The notes beneath the pieces are model-generated. The model had not been told where the DNA came from and made no database searches. It was given only the letters and a program-made list of their open reading frames with translations. Below, one piece after another: positions 1-8,823 of a stretch of DNA of 64,000 nt (position 1 is the stretch's first letter; each line of letters opens with the position of its first letter). Both the position numbers and the translations under genes were made by a program. The stretch is from Streptomyces sp. NBC_00102. Its GTDB lineage: Bacteria > Actinomycetota > Actinomycetes > Streptomycetales > Streptomycetaceae. The stretch is from the NCBI RefSeq assembly GCF_026343115.1, contig NZ_JAPEMC010000001.1:5249001-5313000 (forward strand). Direction: 5' to 3'.

Positions 1-173
1 CCTCCATGGTCGCGCTCTGCATCCAGTTCGACGCCCTGAACGGCCTGACCACGGGCTTCGCGGTCGTCACCGGGTTCGTGCTGCGGCTGCTGGCGATGCG
101 GTTCCACTGGCGGGCCCCGCGTGCGTACAACCGCCGGTCGGCAAGCGGCGAGGAGCGGACGGCGGGCATCTGA
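1..173 (+). CDS. C-terminal end of a TRIC/UPF0126-type membrane channel protein (partial)
   Basis: Open at the left edge; reads from base 3 to the TGA at 171-173 and gives about 56 residues. A glycine-containing hydrophobic helix is followed by a basic tail with the motif RFHWRAPRAYNRR. This ending is typical of the bacterial trimeric intracellular cation channel family (UPF0126/YicG), whose last transmembrane segment is followed by a short basic cytoplasmic tail. Only the last helix is visible, so the assignment rests on a short stretch. The next gene starts about 70 bases downstream on the same strand. Confidence 0.6.
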   Translation, partial: SMVALCIQFDALNGLTTGFAVVTGFVLRLLAMRFHWRAPRAYNRRSASGEERTAGI

Positions 174-230
174 GAAGGCCGCTCCCGGGCCTCCGTCCCT
201 GGAAAGCTACCGCTCAGTAATTCGTCGGTG

Positions 231-236
231 TAGCGT
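231..236 (+). promoter_or_regulatory. -10 hexamer TAGCGT for a leaderless thioesterase mRNA
   Basis: TAGCGT fits the TAnnnT form of actinobacterial -10 elements and ends 7 bases before the ATG at 244. No Shine-Dalgarno precedes that ATG, so transcription probably begins at or next to the start codon. Confidence 0.4.
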
Positions 237-243
237 GCACGGC

Positions 244-1140
244 ATGGCACAGGCAGCAGCGCACCCGGCACCGACCGGGCAGACGACCTCGGGACCGGCG
301 ACCCTCGCGCGCGCGACCGTCGGGGACAGCGAGTTCGACCGGGACACCGCGGTGGTCCGGCGCGAGGAAGGCGTCTACGACGCGGAGCTCTCCGCGGGGT
401 GGACCATCATCCAGGCGGTCAACGGCGGCTATCTGCTGGCCCTCCTCGGCCGCGCCCTCGGCGACGCGCTGCCCCACCCGGACCCGTTCACGGTGACCGC
501 GCACTACCTCACCGCGTCCGTACCCGGCCCCGCCGTCATCCGTACCGAGGTGGTCCGCGCCGGGCGCACCCTCTCCACCGGCCAGGCGACCCTCTACCAG
601 TTCACCGAGGACGGCAGCGAGGTCGCCCGCATCCGGGTGCTCGCCACCTACGGCGACCTCGACGCCCTCACCGACGAGGTCCGCACCACCGCACTCCCTC
701 CCGCCATCCCGCCGTACGACCGGTGCCTGGGGGCCGAGTCGGGCGGCGACGTGATCCCCGGCAGCTCCGCCATCACCGAGCGCCTCGACATCCGGCTCGA
801 CCCCGCGACCGTCGGCTGGGCGCTGGGCAAGCCGTCCGGCAAGGGCGAGATGCGCGGCTGGTTCGGCCTGGCGGACGGCCGCGACCCCGACCCGCTCTCG
901 CTGCTGCTCACCGTCGACGCGCTGCCGCCGACCTCGTTCGAACTCGGCCTCAAGGGGTGGACGCCCACCGTCGAGCTCACCGTCCACGTCCGTCGGCGCC
1001 CGGCCCCCGGTCCGCTGCGCGTCGCCATCACCACCCGCAACCTCGCGGGCGGCCTCCTGGAGGAGGACGCCGAGGTCTGGGACAGCGCGGACCGGCTCGT
1101 CGCCCAGTCCCGCCAGCTCGCCCGCGCTCCCAGGGGCTGA
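244..1140 (+). CDS. Acyl-CoA thioesterase family protein (double hot-dog, TesB-like)
   Basis: 298 residues from the ATG at 244. A longer frame from 121 would overlap the upstream gene and starts with low-complexity sequence, so it was not used. Residues about 50-75 (WTIIQAVNGGYLLALLGRAL) carry the NGGYL motif of the N-terminal hot-dog half of TesB/4HBT_3 thioesterases. Residues about 230-255 (FELGLKGWTPTVELTVHVR) match the second half, where the W-x-P-T-V-E-L-T strand is characteristic. Such enzymes hydrolyse acyl-CoA thioesters in the cytoplasm; the substrate cannot be read from sequence. It stands alone between a channel gene and an MFS gene and is followed by a hairpin. Confidence 0.8.
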   Translation: MAQAAAHPAPTGQTTSGPATLARATVGDSEFDRDTAVVRREEGVYDAELSAGWTIIQAVNGGYLLALLGRALGDALPHPDPFTVTAHYLTASVPGPAVIRTEVVRAGRTLSTGQATLYQFTEDGSEVARIRVLATYGDLDALTDEVRTTALPPAIPPYDRCLGAESGGDVIPGSSAITERLDIRLDPATVGWALGKPSGKGEMRGWFGLADGRDPDPLSLLLTVDALPPTSFELGLKGWTPTVELTVHVRRRPAPGPLRVAITTRNLAGGLLEEDAEVWDSADRLVAQSRQLARAPRG

Positions 1141-1157
1141 CCCCGCGGTGCGACCCA

Positions 1158-1186
1158 GACCCGTCCGGTGGACCGCCGGACGGGTC
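1158..1186 (+). terminator. Hairpin after the thioesterase gene
   Basis: 11-bp perfect inverted repeat GACCCGTCCGG / CCGGACGGGTC with a 7-base loop, 17 bases after the stop. There is no clear T-run, as is usual for Streptomyces terminators. Confidence 0.6.
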
Positions 1187-1343
1187 CTGTGCGCTCCGGC
1201 CCCTTCCGCCCCGGCCCGCCCCCGGGGCGGCGGCGGCCGGGGGCGCGGCTCCTGACGTGCCGTTTGCCCCGAGGGGCCCCCGGGTACCCGGACTCAGCGC
1301 CGAGCGGCGGTGCAGCGACGCCGCACCCCAGGAGGCAATGCCC

Positions 1344-2810
1344 ATGAGCCACAGCGACGGTACGAGTCTCGGGACCATCACCACCAAGGTCCCGGCCCGC
1401 CTGGACCGACTGCCCTGGTCACGATGGCACTGGATGATCGTGATCGGCCTCGGGACCGTATGGATCCTGGACGGTCTCGAAGTGACCGTCGTCGGCAACA
1501 TCGCCAGCCGCCTCTCCGAGGACGGCAGCGGTCTGCCGATCACCGACGCCCAGGTCACCGGACTCGCGGCGGCCCTCTACGTCGCCGGGGCCTGCTCGGG
1601 CGCCCTCTTCTTCGGCTGGCTCACCGACCGCTTCGGCCGCAAGAAGCTGTTCCTGATCACCCTCGCGGTCTACCTCGCCGCCACCGCGCTGACCGCCGTC
1701 TCCTTCTCCGTCTGGTGGTTCTTCCTCTTCCGCTTCTTCACCGGCTTCGGCATCGGCGGCGAGTACGCGGCCATCAACTCCGCCATCGACGAGCTGATTC
1801 CGAGCAAGTACCGGGGCCGCGTCGACCTGATCATCAACGGCAGCTACTGGCTGGGCGCGATGGGCGGCGCGCTGCTCTCCGTACTCGCCCTGAACACCGA
1901 CATCTTCCCGAAGAACATCGGCTGGCGGCTCACCTTCGCCCTCGGCGTGGTCCTCGGCCTGGTCATCCTGCTGGTCCGCCGGCACGTACCCGAGAGCCCC
2001 CGGTGGATGTTCATCCACGGACACTCCGAAGGCGCCGAACGGATCGTCGACGCGGCGGAGGAGCAGATCGAGCAGGAGACGGGCCGGCCGCTCCCCGAGG
2101 CCACCACCGAGATCACCATCGAACAGCGGCGCAGCATCGGCTTCGTGGAGATCGCCCGCACCCTCTTCCGCGACTACCCGAAGCGGGCGACGCTCGGTTT
2201 CTCGCTCTTCATCGGCCAGGCGTTCCTGTACAACGCCATCACCTTCGGGTTCGGCTCGATCCTGGTGAAGTTCTTCGACGTCTCCAGCGGGACCACCGGG
2301 TACTTCTTCGCCGTCATCGCCTTCGGCAACTTCCTCGGCCCGCTGCTGCTCGGCCGGCTCTTCGACACCTGGGGCCGCCGCCCGATGATCGCGGGCACCT
2401 ACATCCTCTCCGGCGCGCTGCTCTTCGGCACCGCCGGGCTGTTCGGCGCCGGGGTGCTCACCGCCACCACGATGACCCTCTGCTGGTGCGTGGTGCTGTT
2501 CTTCGCCTCGGCCGGGGCGAGTTCGGCCTATCTGACGGTCAGCGAGATCTTCCCGATGGAGACCCGGGCGATGGCGATCGCCTTCTTCTACGCCATCGGT
2601 ACGGCCGCGGGCGGCATCTCCGGGCCCCTGATCTTCTCCGGGCTCACCGCGAGCGGGGTCGTGGGGGACGCGGTCATCGCGTTCTGCGTCGGGGCGGGGC
2701 TGATGGTGGCCGCCGGGCTGGTCGCGGTGTTCTTCGCGGTGCCCGCCGAACAGAAGTCGCTGGAGGACATCGCCACCCCGCTCTCCGCACGGGAGGGGAA
2801 GCAGCCGTAG
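1344..2810 (+). CDS. MFS transporter, metabolite:proton symporter type
   Basis: 488 residues with about 12 hydrophobic segments. AGGAGG at 1330-1335 lies 8 bases before the ATG at 1344 and only 2 before the ATG at 1338, which decides the start. Motif A between helices 2 and 3 is GWLTDRFGRKK (about residues 91-101). The related loop in the second half is GRLFDTWGRRP. PESPRW after the sixth helix is a sugar-porter/aromatic-acid-symporter signature, and helix 1 carries the acidic residue in WILDGLEVT. It is expected to move an organic anion or polyol across the inner membrane with protons; the substrate is unknown. The TetR gene downstream is convergent, so regulation by it is possible but not shown. 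Confidence 0.85.
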   Translation: MSHSDGTSLGTITTKVPARLDRLPWSRWHWMIVIGLGTVWILDGLEVTVVGNIASRLSEDGSGLPITDAQVTGLAAALYVAGACSGALFFGWLTDRFGRKKLFLITLAVYLAATALTAVSFSVWWFFLFRFFTGFGIGGEYAAINSAIDELIPSKYRGRVDLIINGSYWLGAMGGALLSVLALNTDIFPKNIGWRLTFALGVVLGLVILLVRRHVPESPRWMFIHGHSEGAERIVDAAEEQIEQETGRPLPEATTEITIEQRRSIGFVEIARTLFRDYPKRATLGFSLFIGQAFLYNAITFGFGSILVKFFDVSSGTTGYFFAVIAFGNFLGPLLLGRLFDTWGRRPMIAGTYILSGALLFGTAGLFGAGVLTATTMTLCWCVVLFFASAGASSAYLTVSEIFPMETRAMAIAFFYAIGTAAGGISGPLIFSGLTASGVVGDAVIAFCVGAGLMVAAGLVAVFFAVPAEQKSLEDIATPLSAREGKQP

Positions 2811-2882
2811 CGGCTGCCCCGGCCGCCCGCCGAGTGTGGCGACCGGAGCGGGCCCTTCGCGGAAACGGTTCCCGGTCGGCAC

Positions 2883-3545
2883 TCAGGGGCCGGACGCCCC
2901 CGGACCGCCCGGAGGCGTCCGGCCTTCGCCGTCCAGCCAGTGCCGACGGCCCAGGGTGATCAGGCGCAGCCGCCGCCGGGCCACCCGTACGACCTCCTCC
3001 TCGGTGCCGGGCGCGGCGTCCAGCAGGGTGGAGGCGGTCGTCACCATGTGGTCGACGTGGAGGCCGCCCAGCATCAGCAGATCCTCCCGGCTCCAGCCCG
3101 CCGACTCCGGCTCGCCGGCCAGCGCGTCGGCCACCTCTTGGGTGAACAGGGTGAGTTGGGACGCTATGGCCGCACGGACCCGGGCCACCCCACCGTGCTG
3201 CTCCCGGGCGATGAAGCGGAAGTGCCCGGGCCGTGCGGTCACGTGGCCCACGGTCACCGCGATGCTCCGGTCCATTCGCTCCTCGCTGTCCCCGGTCTCC
3301 GCGAGGACGGCGCCGATCATGCCGTGGAGGCTGCCGAGCGTCTGTTCCACCAGGGCCACCCCGAGCGCCGCCACGTCCTCGAAATGGCGGTAGAAGGCCG
3401 TGGGGGTCACTCCCGCCGCCCGGGTCACCTCGCGCAGGCCGAGGCCGCTCAGGCTCTGGTGCTCCAGGAGGTGGAGGGCCGCGTCCAGCAGGGCCTGACG
3501 TGTCCTCAACTTCTGCGCCTCGCGGGCTCCGGGGGTGTGACTCAT
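2883..3545 (-). CDS. TetR/AcrR family transcriptional regulator
   Basis: 220 residues from the ATG at 3545 (MSHTPGAREAQKLRTRQALL). Residues about 12-58 form the N-terminal DNA-binding domain: helix 1 with RTRQALLDAALHLL, then the helix-turn-helix VTRAAGVTPTAFYRHF with the conserved AFYRHF of the recognition helix. The remainder is a TetR-type ligand-binding/dimerisation domain with no recognisable ligand signature. It is divergent from a 48-aa membrane protein gene across a 174-bp gap that holds repeated sequences suitable as operators, one of them overlapping its own probable -10. Autoregulation and control of the divergent gene are the likely roles. Confidence 0.88.
   Translation of the reverse strand: MSHTPGAREAQKLRTRQALLDAALHLLEHQSLSGLGLREVTRAAGVTPTAFYRHFEDVAALGVALVEQTLGSLHGMIGAVLAETGDSEERMDRSIAVTVGHVTARPGHFRFIAREQHGGVARVRAAIASQLTLFTQEVADALAGEPESAGWSREDLLMLGGLHVDHMVTTASTLLDAAPGTEEEVVRVARRRLRLITLGRRHWLDGEGRTPPGGPGASGP
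2888..2924. terminator. Bidirectional hairpin between MFS and TetR genes
   Basis: 11-bp perfect stem GGCCGGACGCC / GGCGTCCGGCC inside the last codons of the TetR gene. It lies just beyond the MFS stop, so it can end both convergent transcripts. Confidence 0.55.
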
Positions 3546-3550
3546 GCCAT

Positions 3551-3617
3551 TCAGTAAACAACTGTTCTCCGGACCGAGGACGGGCGACCCGGGTTTAGAC
3601 TCAGTGGTCAGTGAACA
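3551..3617. promoter_or_regulatory. Candidate TetR operators (repeated TCAGTrAACA)
   Basis: TCAGTAAACA at 3551-3560 and TCAGTGAACA at 3608-3617 are near-identical 10-mers in the divergent promoter region. The first sits in CAGTAAACAACTG (3552-3564), an inverted repeat CAGT-N5-ACTG, and overlaps TTTACT, the probable -10 of the TetR gene on the minus strand. Operator function is inferred from position and repetition only. Confidence 0.4.
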
Positions 3618-3719
3618 GTCGTGCTCTGAATTGATCCGGCAGTCGCTGTCGGGTCTGAAGTGCACCGGGACGCGTACGCCCCCGACGATCAGCTCTTCCG
3701 ACGATCAGAAAGGCCGCTC

Positions 3720-3866
3720 ATGATCGCCCTCGTTGCCGCACTGCTCCTCTTCGGCATCCTGCTGGGTCCGGTCGCGCACCTTCCGGCCGCGCTGACCCTG
3801 GTCTCGGCCGCCGCGATCGGCTGCTGGCTGATCGGCTTCGCGGTCCGCGAACGCCGGTCCCACTGA
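3720..3866 (+). CDS. Small membrane protein, function unknown
   Basis: 48 residues from the ATG at 3720. AGAAAGG at 3707-3713 lies 6 bases upstream and favours this start over a GTG at 3660. The sequence is two hydrophobic segments (about residues 2-20 and 25-42) ending in the basic tail RERRSH, so a small integral membrane protein is expected. It is divergent from the TetR gene and is followed 70 bases later by another small membrane protein gene. No family with a known function was recognised. Confidence 0.6.
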   Translation: MIALVAALLLFGILLGPVAHLPAALTLVSAAAIGCWLIGFAVRERRSH

Positions 3867-3936
3867 GGCTTCCCGGCCACCCGCCACTCTCCGTACGTCC
3901 GCCGCTCCCCACCCTTCGACCGAAGGAGCTCGCGCC

Positions 3937-4308
3937 ATGGCTCTCTCCACGCTCGTCGCCCCGGTCCTGCGCCCCGGCCGCCGGGGTGCCGCCGGTGCCC
4001 CGTCCACCGAGGCCGCCCCGTCCACCGAGGCCGCCCCGACCGCCGTCCCGTCCACCGAGGCGGCCGCCCGGGCGGGGACCCGGGACGCCGACGGGCTCGC
4101 CGTCGCCTCGTTCGTTCTCGGCCTGGTGGGCCTGCTGGCGTTCAACCTGGTGCTCGGCCCCGCCGCCGTCGTCATGGCGCTCATCGCCCTCGCCCGCTCC
4201 ACCGGGCGGCGCGCAAGGGCGTTCCTCGGCCTCGCGCTGGGCGTCGCCGACCTCGCGGTTCTCGCCGTGACGGTCACCGCTCACGGGCTGGTCGCCTGGG
4301 GCTCGTAG
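3937..4308 (+). CDS. DUF4190-type small membrane protein
   Basis: 123 residues; GAAGGAG at 3922-3928 precedes the ATG by 8 bases. Residues about 18-45 are low-complexity, with three imperfect copies of PSTEAA encoded by imperfect repeats. The C-terminal 75 residues ([20 protein letters not shown], then a basic GRRAR turn and a second hydrophobic hairpin) match the DUF4190 layout of two membrane-spanning segments joined by a polar turn. DUF4190 proteins are common in actinobacteria and lack an established biochemical role. Its TAG stop lies inside the -10 element of the next gene. Confidence 0.7.
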   Translation: MALSTLVAPVLRPGRRGAAGAPSTEAAPSTEAAPTAVPSTEAAARAGTRDADGLAVASFVLGLVGLLAFNLVLGPAAVVMALIALARSTGRRARAFLGLALGVADLAVLAVTVTAHGLVAWGS

Positions 4309-4311
4309 AAT
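4306..4311 (+). promoter_or_regulatory. -10 hexamer TAGAAT for the cysteine desulfurase gene
   Basis: TAGAAT is close to TATAAT and ends 10 bases before the ATG at 4322. No ribosome binding site lies between, which suggests a leaderless or very short-leader mRNA. Confidence 0.5.
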
Positions 4312-4321
4312 CGGACGCACC

Positions 4322-5491
4322 ATGGCTTACCTCGACCACGCCGCGACCACGCCGATGCTTCCGGAGGCGATCGCGGCGATGACCGCGCAGCTCGCCGCGA
4401 CCGGCAACGCGTCCTCCCTGCACGCAGCCGGGCGCCGGGCCCGCCGTACCGTCGAGGAGTCCAGAGAGACCCTCGCCGACGCCCTCGGCGCCCGCCCCAG
4501 CGAGGTGGTCTTCACCTCAGGCGGCACCGAGGCCGACAACCTCGCCGTCAAGGGCCTGTACTGGGCCCGCCGGGACGCCGACCCCCGGCGCACCCGGGTG
4601 CTGGCCGGACCGGTCGAGCACCACGCGGTGCTGGACGCGGTGGACTGGCTCGCCGAACACGAGGGCGCCACCGTCGAGTACCTCCCCGTCGACCGCTACG
4701 GCCGGGTGCACCCCGAGGCGCTGCGCGAGGCGGTACTCCGCGACCCCGACGACGTCGCGATGATCACCGTGATGTGGGCCAACAACGAGATCGGCACCAT
4801 CATGCCGGTCCGTGAACTTGCCGCCGTGGCGAACGAGTTCGGCATCCCGATGCACGCCGACGCGGTGCAGGCCTTCGGTCAGCTGGAGGTCGGATTCGCG
4901 GACTCCGGGCTCGCCGCCATGACGGTCAGCGCGCACAAGATCGGCGGGCCGTTCGGCATCGGCGCCCTGCTGCTGGGCCGCTCCCACACCCCCGTACCCG
5001 TCCTGCACGGCGGAGGCCAGGAGCGGCACGTGCGCTCCGGCACCCTCGACGTGCCCGCGATCGCCGCCTTCGCTGTCGCCGGGGAGCACGCGGCCGGGCA
5101 CCGGGAGGAGTTCGCCCGTCGCGTCGGAGGGCTCCGCGACGAGCTGGTCGCGGCCGTGCTGGAGACCGTCCCGGACGCCGTGCTCGGCGGCGACCCCGCC
5201 CCCGGCGGCCGGCTCCCGGCCAACGCCCACTTCAGCTTCCCCGGCTGCGAGGGCGACTCCCTCCTGCTGCTGCTGGACGCCCAGGGCATCGAGTGCTCCA
5301 CCGGCTCCGCCTGCACCGCCGGGATCGCCCAGCCCAGCCACGTCCTGCTGGCCACCGGCACCGACCCCGACCTGGCGCGTGGCACCCTGCGCTTCTCGCT
5401 CGGCCACACCTCGACCGCCGAGGACGTCGCCGCCGTGGCCCGCGCGATCGGCCCCGCCGTCGAACGCGCCCGCACCGCCGGACTCAGCTGA
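4322..5491 (+). CDS. Cysteine desulfurase (NifS/IscS family)
   Basis: 389-residue fold-type I PLP enzyme that removes sulfur from cysteine as a protein persulfide. [11 protein letters not shown] opens the sequence as in IscS/Nif[14 protein letters not shown] is the cofactor phosphate-binding region. Lys206 in [10 protein letters not shown] is the PLP-binding lysine. Cys331 in STGSACTAG is the persulfide-forming cysteine on the mobile loop. The length fits the family. The gene lies about 770 bp upstream of mnmA in the same direction with only a divergently placed amidase gene between, so its likely job is to feed sulfur to MnmA for tRNA 2-thiouridine. A general role in Fe-S assembly is also possible. 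Confidence 0.93.
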   Translation: MAYLDHAATTPMLPEAIAAMTAQLAATGNASSLHAAGRRARRTVEESRETLADALGARPSEVVFTSGGTEADNLAVKGLYWARRDADPRRTRVLAGPVEHHAVLDAVDWLAEHEGATVEYLPVDRYGRVHPEALREAVLRDPDDVAMITVMWANNEIGTIMPVRELAAVANEFGIPMHADAVQAFGQLEVGFADSGLAAMTVSAHKIGGPFGIGALLLGRSHTPVPVLHGGGQERHVRSGTLDVPAIAAFAVAGEHAAGHREEFARRVGGLRDELVAAVLETVPDAVLGGDPAPGGRLPANAHFSFPGCEGDSLLLLLDAQGIECSTGSACTAGIAQPSHVLLATGTDPDLARGTLRFSLGHTSTAEDVAAVARAIGPAVERARTAGLS

Positions 5492-5501
5492 GTGAACAGC
5501 C

Positions 5502-5534
5502 CCTCGGGGCGCGCTCAGGCCGGGCGCCCCGAGG
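5502..5534. terminator. Bidirectional terminator between cysteine desulfurase and amidase genes
   Basis: Perfect 11-bp stem CCTCGGGGCGC / GCGCCCCGAGG with an 11-base loop. The loop contains the stop codon of the convergent amidase gene. Confidence 0.7.
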
Positions 5535-6201
5535 CCGCCCGGCGTATCAGCTCGATGTAGCGGTCCCAGTCCCAGTACGGCCCCGGGTCGGTGTGGTCCG
5601 TACCCGGCACCTCCACGTGCCCGATGATGTGCTCCCGGTCGACGGGGATGCCGTACCGCCCGCAGACCGAGGCCGTCAGCCGCGCGGAGGAGGCGTACAT
5701 CGCGGTGGTGAAGTCCTTCGGGCGGTCCACGAACCCCTCGTGCTCGATGCCCACGCTCCGCTCGTTGTACGAGCGGTTGCCCGCGTGGTACGCCACGTCG
5801 AGCTCCCGGATCATCTGGATCACCGACCCGTCCTTGCCCACGACGTAGTGCGCGGCGGCCAGATGTGCGGGGTCCTGGAAGACCCGCACCGCACTCGCCA
5901 GACTGCCCTGGGTGACGTGCACGACCACCCGGTCCACGGAGAAGTCGTCGGGGCGGTCCGCGCGGCGCCAGTTCGCCTCCGAGGCGGCCGTCCACCGCGC
6001 GCCGGCGTAGTCCAGCTCGCCAGGGGTGCGCGGCTTCTCCACGCCCGGCAGCCGCCACCACGCGTGCTTCAGGTCGTCCCTGGCCAGAGCGGCCGCGGTG
6101 ACCGCGGCGGCCATGGCCGAGCCGCCGATCAGCAGGGTGCGGCGGCTCACACCGTCTGCCGTCCCGTCCGGACCGGACCCGCTGCCTCCCGTGGCTCCCA
6201 T
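5515..6201 (-). CDS. Tat-exported N-acetylmuramoyl-L-alanine amidase (Amidase_2/PGRP type)
   Basis: 228 residues from the ATG at 6201. [10 protein letters not shown] followed by an alanine-rich stretch (about residues 18-42) is a twin-arginine signal. The catalytic domain (about 75-220) has the zinc-amidase landmarks: VVVHVTQG (first His ligand), [21 protein letters not shown] and [17 protein letters not shown] (His and Asp near the end). These enzymes cleave the lactyl-alanine amide of peptidoglycan outside the membrane. The gene is convergent with the cysteine desulfurase and divergent from mnmA. A cell-wall turnover or lytic role is inferred from the family. Confidence 0.88.
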   Translation of the reverse strand: MGATGGSGSGPDGTADGVSRRTLLIGGSAMAAAVTAAALARDDLKHAWWRLPGVEKPRTPGELDYAGARWTAASEANWRRADRPDDFSVDRVVVHVTQGSLASAVRVFQDPAHLAAAHYVVGKDGSVIQMIRELDVAYHAGNRSYNERSVGIEHEGFVDRPKDFTTAMYASSARLTASVCGRYGIPVDREHIIGHVEVPGTDHTDPGPYWDWDRYIELIRRAASGRPA

Positions 6202-6247
6202 GACAGCTGCAACGCACATCCGCGGGCGAACGGTTCCCGGAGCCCCG

Positions 6248-6253
6248 TACTCT
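6248..6253 (+). promoter_or_regulatory. -10 hexamer TACTCT for mnmA
   Basis: TACTCT ends 9 bases before the mnmA ATG at 6263 with no Shine-Dalgarno between, consistent with a leaderless transcript. Confidence 0.4.
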
Positions 6254-6262
6254 GGACGGGCT

Positions 6263-7396
6263 ATGACTCAGACTTCCCAGCGCCCCCTCCGCGTGCTCGC
6301 CGCGATGTCCGGCGGAGTCGACTCCGCCGTCGCCGCCGCGCGCGCCGCCGAGGCGGGGCACGACGTGACCGGTGTGCACCTCGCCCTCTCCGCGAACCCG
6401 CAGTCGTTCCGCACCGGAGCGCGCGGCTGTTGCACCATCGAGGACTCCCGGGACGCCCGCCGCGCGGCGGACGTCATCGGCATCCCGTTCTACGTCTGGG
6501 ACCTGGCGGAACGCTTCCGCGAGGACGTCGTGGAGGACTTCGTCGCGGAGTACGAGGCCGGGCGCACGCCCAACCCCTGCCTGCGCTGCAACGAGAAGAT
6601 CAAGTTCGCGGCGCTGCTCGACAAGGCGCTCGCCCTGGGCTTCGACGCCGTGTGCACCGGCCACTACGCCACCGTCGTACTGAACGAGGACGGCAGCCGC
6701 GAGCTGCACCGCGCCTCGGACATGGCCAAGGACCAGTCGTACGTCCTCGGGGTGCTGGACGAGAAGCAGCTCGCGCACGCGATGTTCCCGCTCGGCGACA
6801 CCCTCACCACCAAGGAGGAGATCCGCGCCGAGGCCGAGGCCCGCGGACTCGCCGTCGCCAAGAAGCCCGACAGCCACGACATCTGCTTCATCGCCGACGG
6901 CGACACCCAGGGCTTCCTGGCGAGCCGGCTGGGCGGCAAGGCCGAGGGCGACATCGTCGACGAGTCGGGCGCCAAGCTCGGCACCCACGACGGGGCCTTC
7001 GGCTTCACCATCGGCCAGCGCAAGGGCCTGCGGATCGGCCACCCGGCCGCCGACGGGAAGCCGCGGTACGTCCTGGACATCTCCCCGGTGAACAACACCG
7101 TCACGGTCGGCCCGGTGGAGGCCCTCGACGTCACGGCCCTCACCGCCATCAAGCCGCGCTGGTGCGGCACCGCCCCGGCGGGCCCCGGTACGTACACCGC
7201 GCAGCTGCGCGCCCACGGCGGGGAGACCGAGGTCACCGCCGAACTGGTCGACGGCACCCTGCACGTCACCTTCGCCGAACCGGTGCGCGGGATCGCCCCC
7301 GGCCAGGCGGTCGTGCTCTACGACGGCACCCGTGTCGTCGGCTCGGCCACCATCGCGGCCACCGTCCGGCGCGAGACGTCCCCGGCCGCCTCCTGA
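6263..7396 (+). CDS. mnmA: tRNA-specific 2-thiouridylase MnmA
   Basis: 377 residues. The enzyme adenylates and thiolates U34 of the tRNAs for Lys, Glu and Gln. SGGVDS (about residues 16-21) is the PP-loop ATP-binding motif. Cys106 in [12 protein letters not shown] and Cys208 in [10 protein letters not shown] are the catalytic cysteine pair. DQSYVLG and [15 protein letters not shown] are further MnmA signatures, and the C-terminal beta-barrel region is present. The length is that of the family. The nearby cysteine desulfurase is the probable sulfur donor. A leaderless start is suggested by TACTCT just upstream. Confidence 0.95.
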   Translation: MTQTSQRPLRVLAAMSGGVDSAVAAARAAEAGHDVTGVHLALSANPQSFRTGARGCCTIEDSRDARRAADVIGIPFYVWDLAERFREDVVEDFVAEYEAGRTPNPCLRCNEKIKFAALLDKALALGFDAVCTGHYATVVLNEDGSRELHRASDMAKDQSYVLGVLDEKQLAHAMFPLGDTLTTKEEIRAEAEARGLAVAKKPDSHDICFIADGDTQGFLASRLGGKAEGDIVDESGAKLGTHDGAFGFTIGQRKGLRIGHPAADGKPRYVLDISPVNNTVTVGPVEALDVTALTAIKPRWCGTAPAGPGTYTAQLRAHGGETEVTAELVDGTLHVTFAEPVRGIAPGQAVVLYDGTRVVGSATIAATVRRETSPAAS

Positions 7397-7412
7397 GAAG
7401 CGCTCGGCGCGG

Positions 7413-7447
7413 TTCCCGCGGCCGGTCCGTGCGACCGGCCGCGGGAA
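7413..7447. terminator. Bidirectional terminator after mnmA
   Basis: Perfect 15-bp stem TTCCCGCGGCCGGTC / GACCGGCCGCGGGAA with a 5-base loop, in the 58-bp gap between convergent genes. Confidence 0.8.
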
Positions 7448-7454
7448 GTCCGCC

Positions 7455-8258
7455 TCACGCCTGGGGGACCAGCCCCCGGCGGGCGAAGAAGTCCATGAGG
7501 ACCGGCGCGAGCACCTGCGGCGAGAGCTCCCTGGTCTGACCGCTGAGCGTCCGGTGCCGGGCGTCCGGGATCGCCCCGGCCAGCGCGAGCGCCGTCTCCC
7601 GCACCGGGCCCGCGCTGAATCCGCCGCTGACGATCAGCGTGCGGGCGGTCACCGCCCCGAACCGCTCCAGCGGAGGAGCCCCGTCCCCGAGCAGCGCGTC
7701 GTCGTACTCCAGCGTGTGCGCCAGGGCCTCCAGCCCCGCCCACAGCGGTGCCCGCCGCATCCGGGCCACCGTCTCCGGCTCCACCCCCGTCCGCGCCAGG
7801 AAGAGCTCCACCGCCCCGCCCCGGTCACCGGCGGCCAGCCGCTCCCGCAGCTCCGCCGTGCACCGCGCCTTGTAGCGGAGCCCCTCCTCGCCCGGGGTGT
7901 AGGGCGGCTCGAAGACCGCCAGCACCTCCATCGGGACGCCCGCCGCCTGCGCCTCCAGCGCCAGCGCCCCGCCCGCGGACATGCCGAACACCGCCACCGG
8001 CCCGTCCGCGGAACCCACCACCGCCGCGAGATCCTCGATCTCACGGCCAAGCGCGTACGGACCGCCCGGCCCGGCACCGCTGCCACCCCGGCCCCGGCGG
8101 TCGTACGTAACGACGGTGAAGCGGCGCGCGAGCAGCGCCGCCAGCGGGCCCCCGGTCGCGGCGGTGCTCAGCGCGCCCCCGACCAGCACCACCGTCGCCC
8201 CGTCGCCCTGCCTGCGGTAGGCGATCGGGGTGCCGTCCAGCGAGAGAATCCTGTCCAT
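7455..8258 (-). CDS. Alpha/beta hydrolase with GxSxG nucleophile but no obvious catalytic His
   Basis: 267 residues with an alpha/beta-hydrolase core: strand VVLVGGAL (oxyanion region), TYDRRGRGGSG after strand 4, and the nucleophile elbow FGMSAGGA with Ser94. In many actinobacterial relatives the C-terminal catalytic histidine lies in a G-Q-T-H motif just before the last helix. Here the corresponding stretch reads SGQTRELSP, with Arg in place of His. Unless His elsewhere substitutes, this may be a non-hydrolytic member or may use another base. It is convergent with mnmA. Substrate and role are unknown. Confidence 0.8.
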   Translation of the reverse strand: MDRILSLDGTPIAYRRQGDGATVVLVGGALSTAATGGPLAALLARRFTVVTYDRRGRGGSGAGPGGPYALGREIEDLAAVVGSADGPVAVFGMSAGGALALEAQAAGVPMEVLAVFEPPYTPGEEGLRYKARCTAELRERLAAGDRGGAVELFLARTGVEPETVARMRRAPLWAGLEALAHTLEYDDALLGDGAPPLERFGAVTARTLIVSGGFSAGPVRETALALAGAIPDARHRTLSGQTRELSPQVLAPVLMDFFARRGLVPQA

Positions 8259-8375
8259 GGCAGGGCAGACCCCGGGTGCCCGGAGAACTCATCGCTGCCG
8301 GGGAGAGTTTTTCCTACCGGTCCGAAGCAGGCTCAAAACATCTGCTCACCCGAGTCGTTGGCGGTCAGCGGGCGG

Positions 8376-8711
8376 TCATTCGGCGACCGTTTCGATCTCG
8401 TAGAAGCAGAAGTGATCCTTGATCGCCGCCACTTCGGGCTTCGGATCGAGGTACGCCCAGACGAGGTCGGGTGCCGACGGCAGCGACCAGTAGGAGGCAT
8501 CTCCCTTGAACGGACAGTGCGTCCGAGTCTCGGAGGCCGTCAGCAGCCCGGTACGGACGTCCTCGGGTGGCAGGTAGTAGCGGACCGGGCAGCCGGTCTC
8601 GCGCAGCACGAGCGGCCGTCGGCTTTCGGCCAGCACCTGCCCGTCGTGGACCACGCGGACGTGCTCGGTGCCGGGCTCGACGGTGATGCGGTGACCCTTG
8701 AGGGAAGTCAT
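8376..8711 (-). CDS. DUF427 domain protein
   Basis: 111 residues from the ATG at 8711. The run GHRITVEPGTEHVRVVHDGQ is followed by LAESRRPLVLRETGCPVRYY, LPPEDVR, THCPFKGDASYWSL and VWAYLDPKPEVAAIKDHFCF. The C-P-F-K-G motif and the closing D-H-F-C-F-Y are hallmarks of DUF427, a compact beta fold found widely in actinobacteria and proteobacteria with no established activity. It is divergent from the LOG-family gene, 112 bp away, and both could share a regulatory region. Confidence 0.88.
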   Translation of the reverse strand: MTSLKGHRITVEPGTEHVRVVHDGQVLAESRRPLVLRETGCPVRYYLPPEDVRTGLLTASETRTHCPFKGDASYWSLPSAPDLVWAYLDPKPEVAAIKDHFCFYEIETVAE

Positions 8712-8811
8712 GACAGGTGCAGCGGACGGTGTGCTCGTTTTCTTCCCGTGCCGCCCGCGCGTCCCGGCCCCGGGTCCTCGGGCCGCTTCGGACCCGGCCC
8801 GTGCCCCGCCG

Positions 8812-8817
8812 TACGGT
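8812..8817 (+). promoter_or_regulatory. -10 hexamer TACGGT for the LOG-family gene
   Basis: TACGGT ends 6 bases before the ATG at 8824 with no ribosome binding site between, suggesting a leaderless mRNA. Confidence 0.4.
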
Positions 8818-8823
8818 GTCCGT

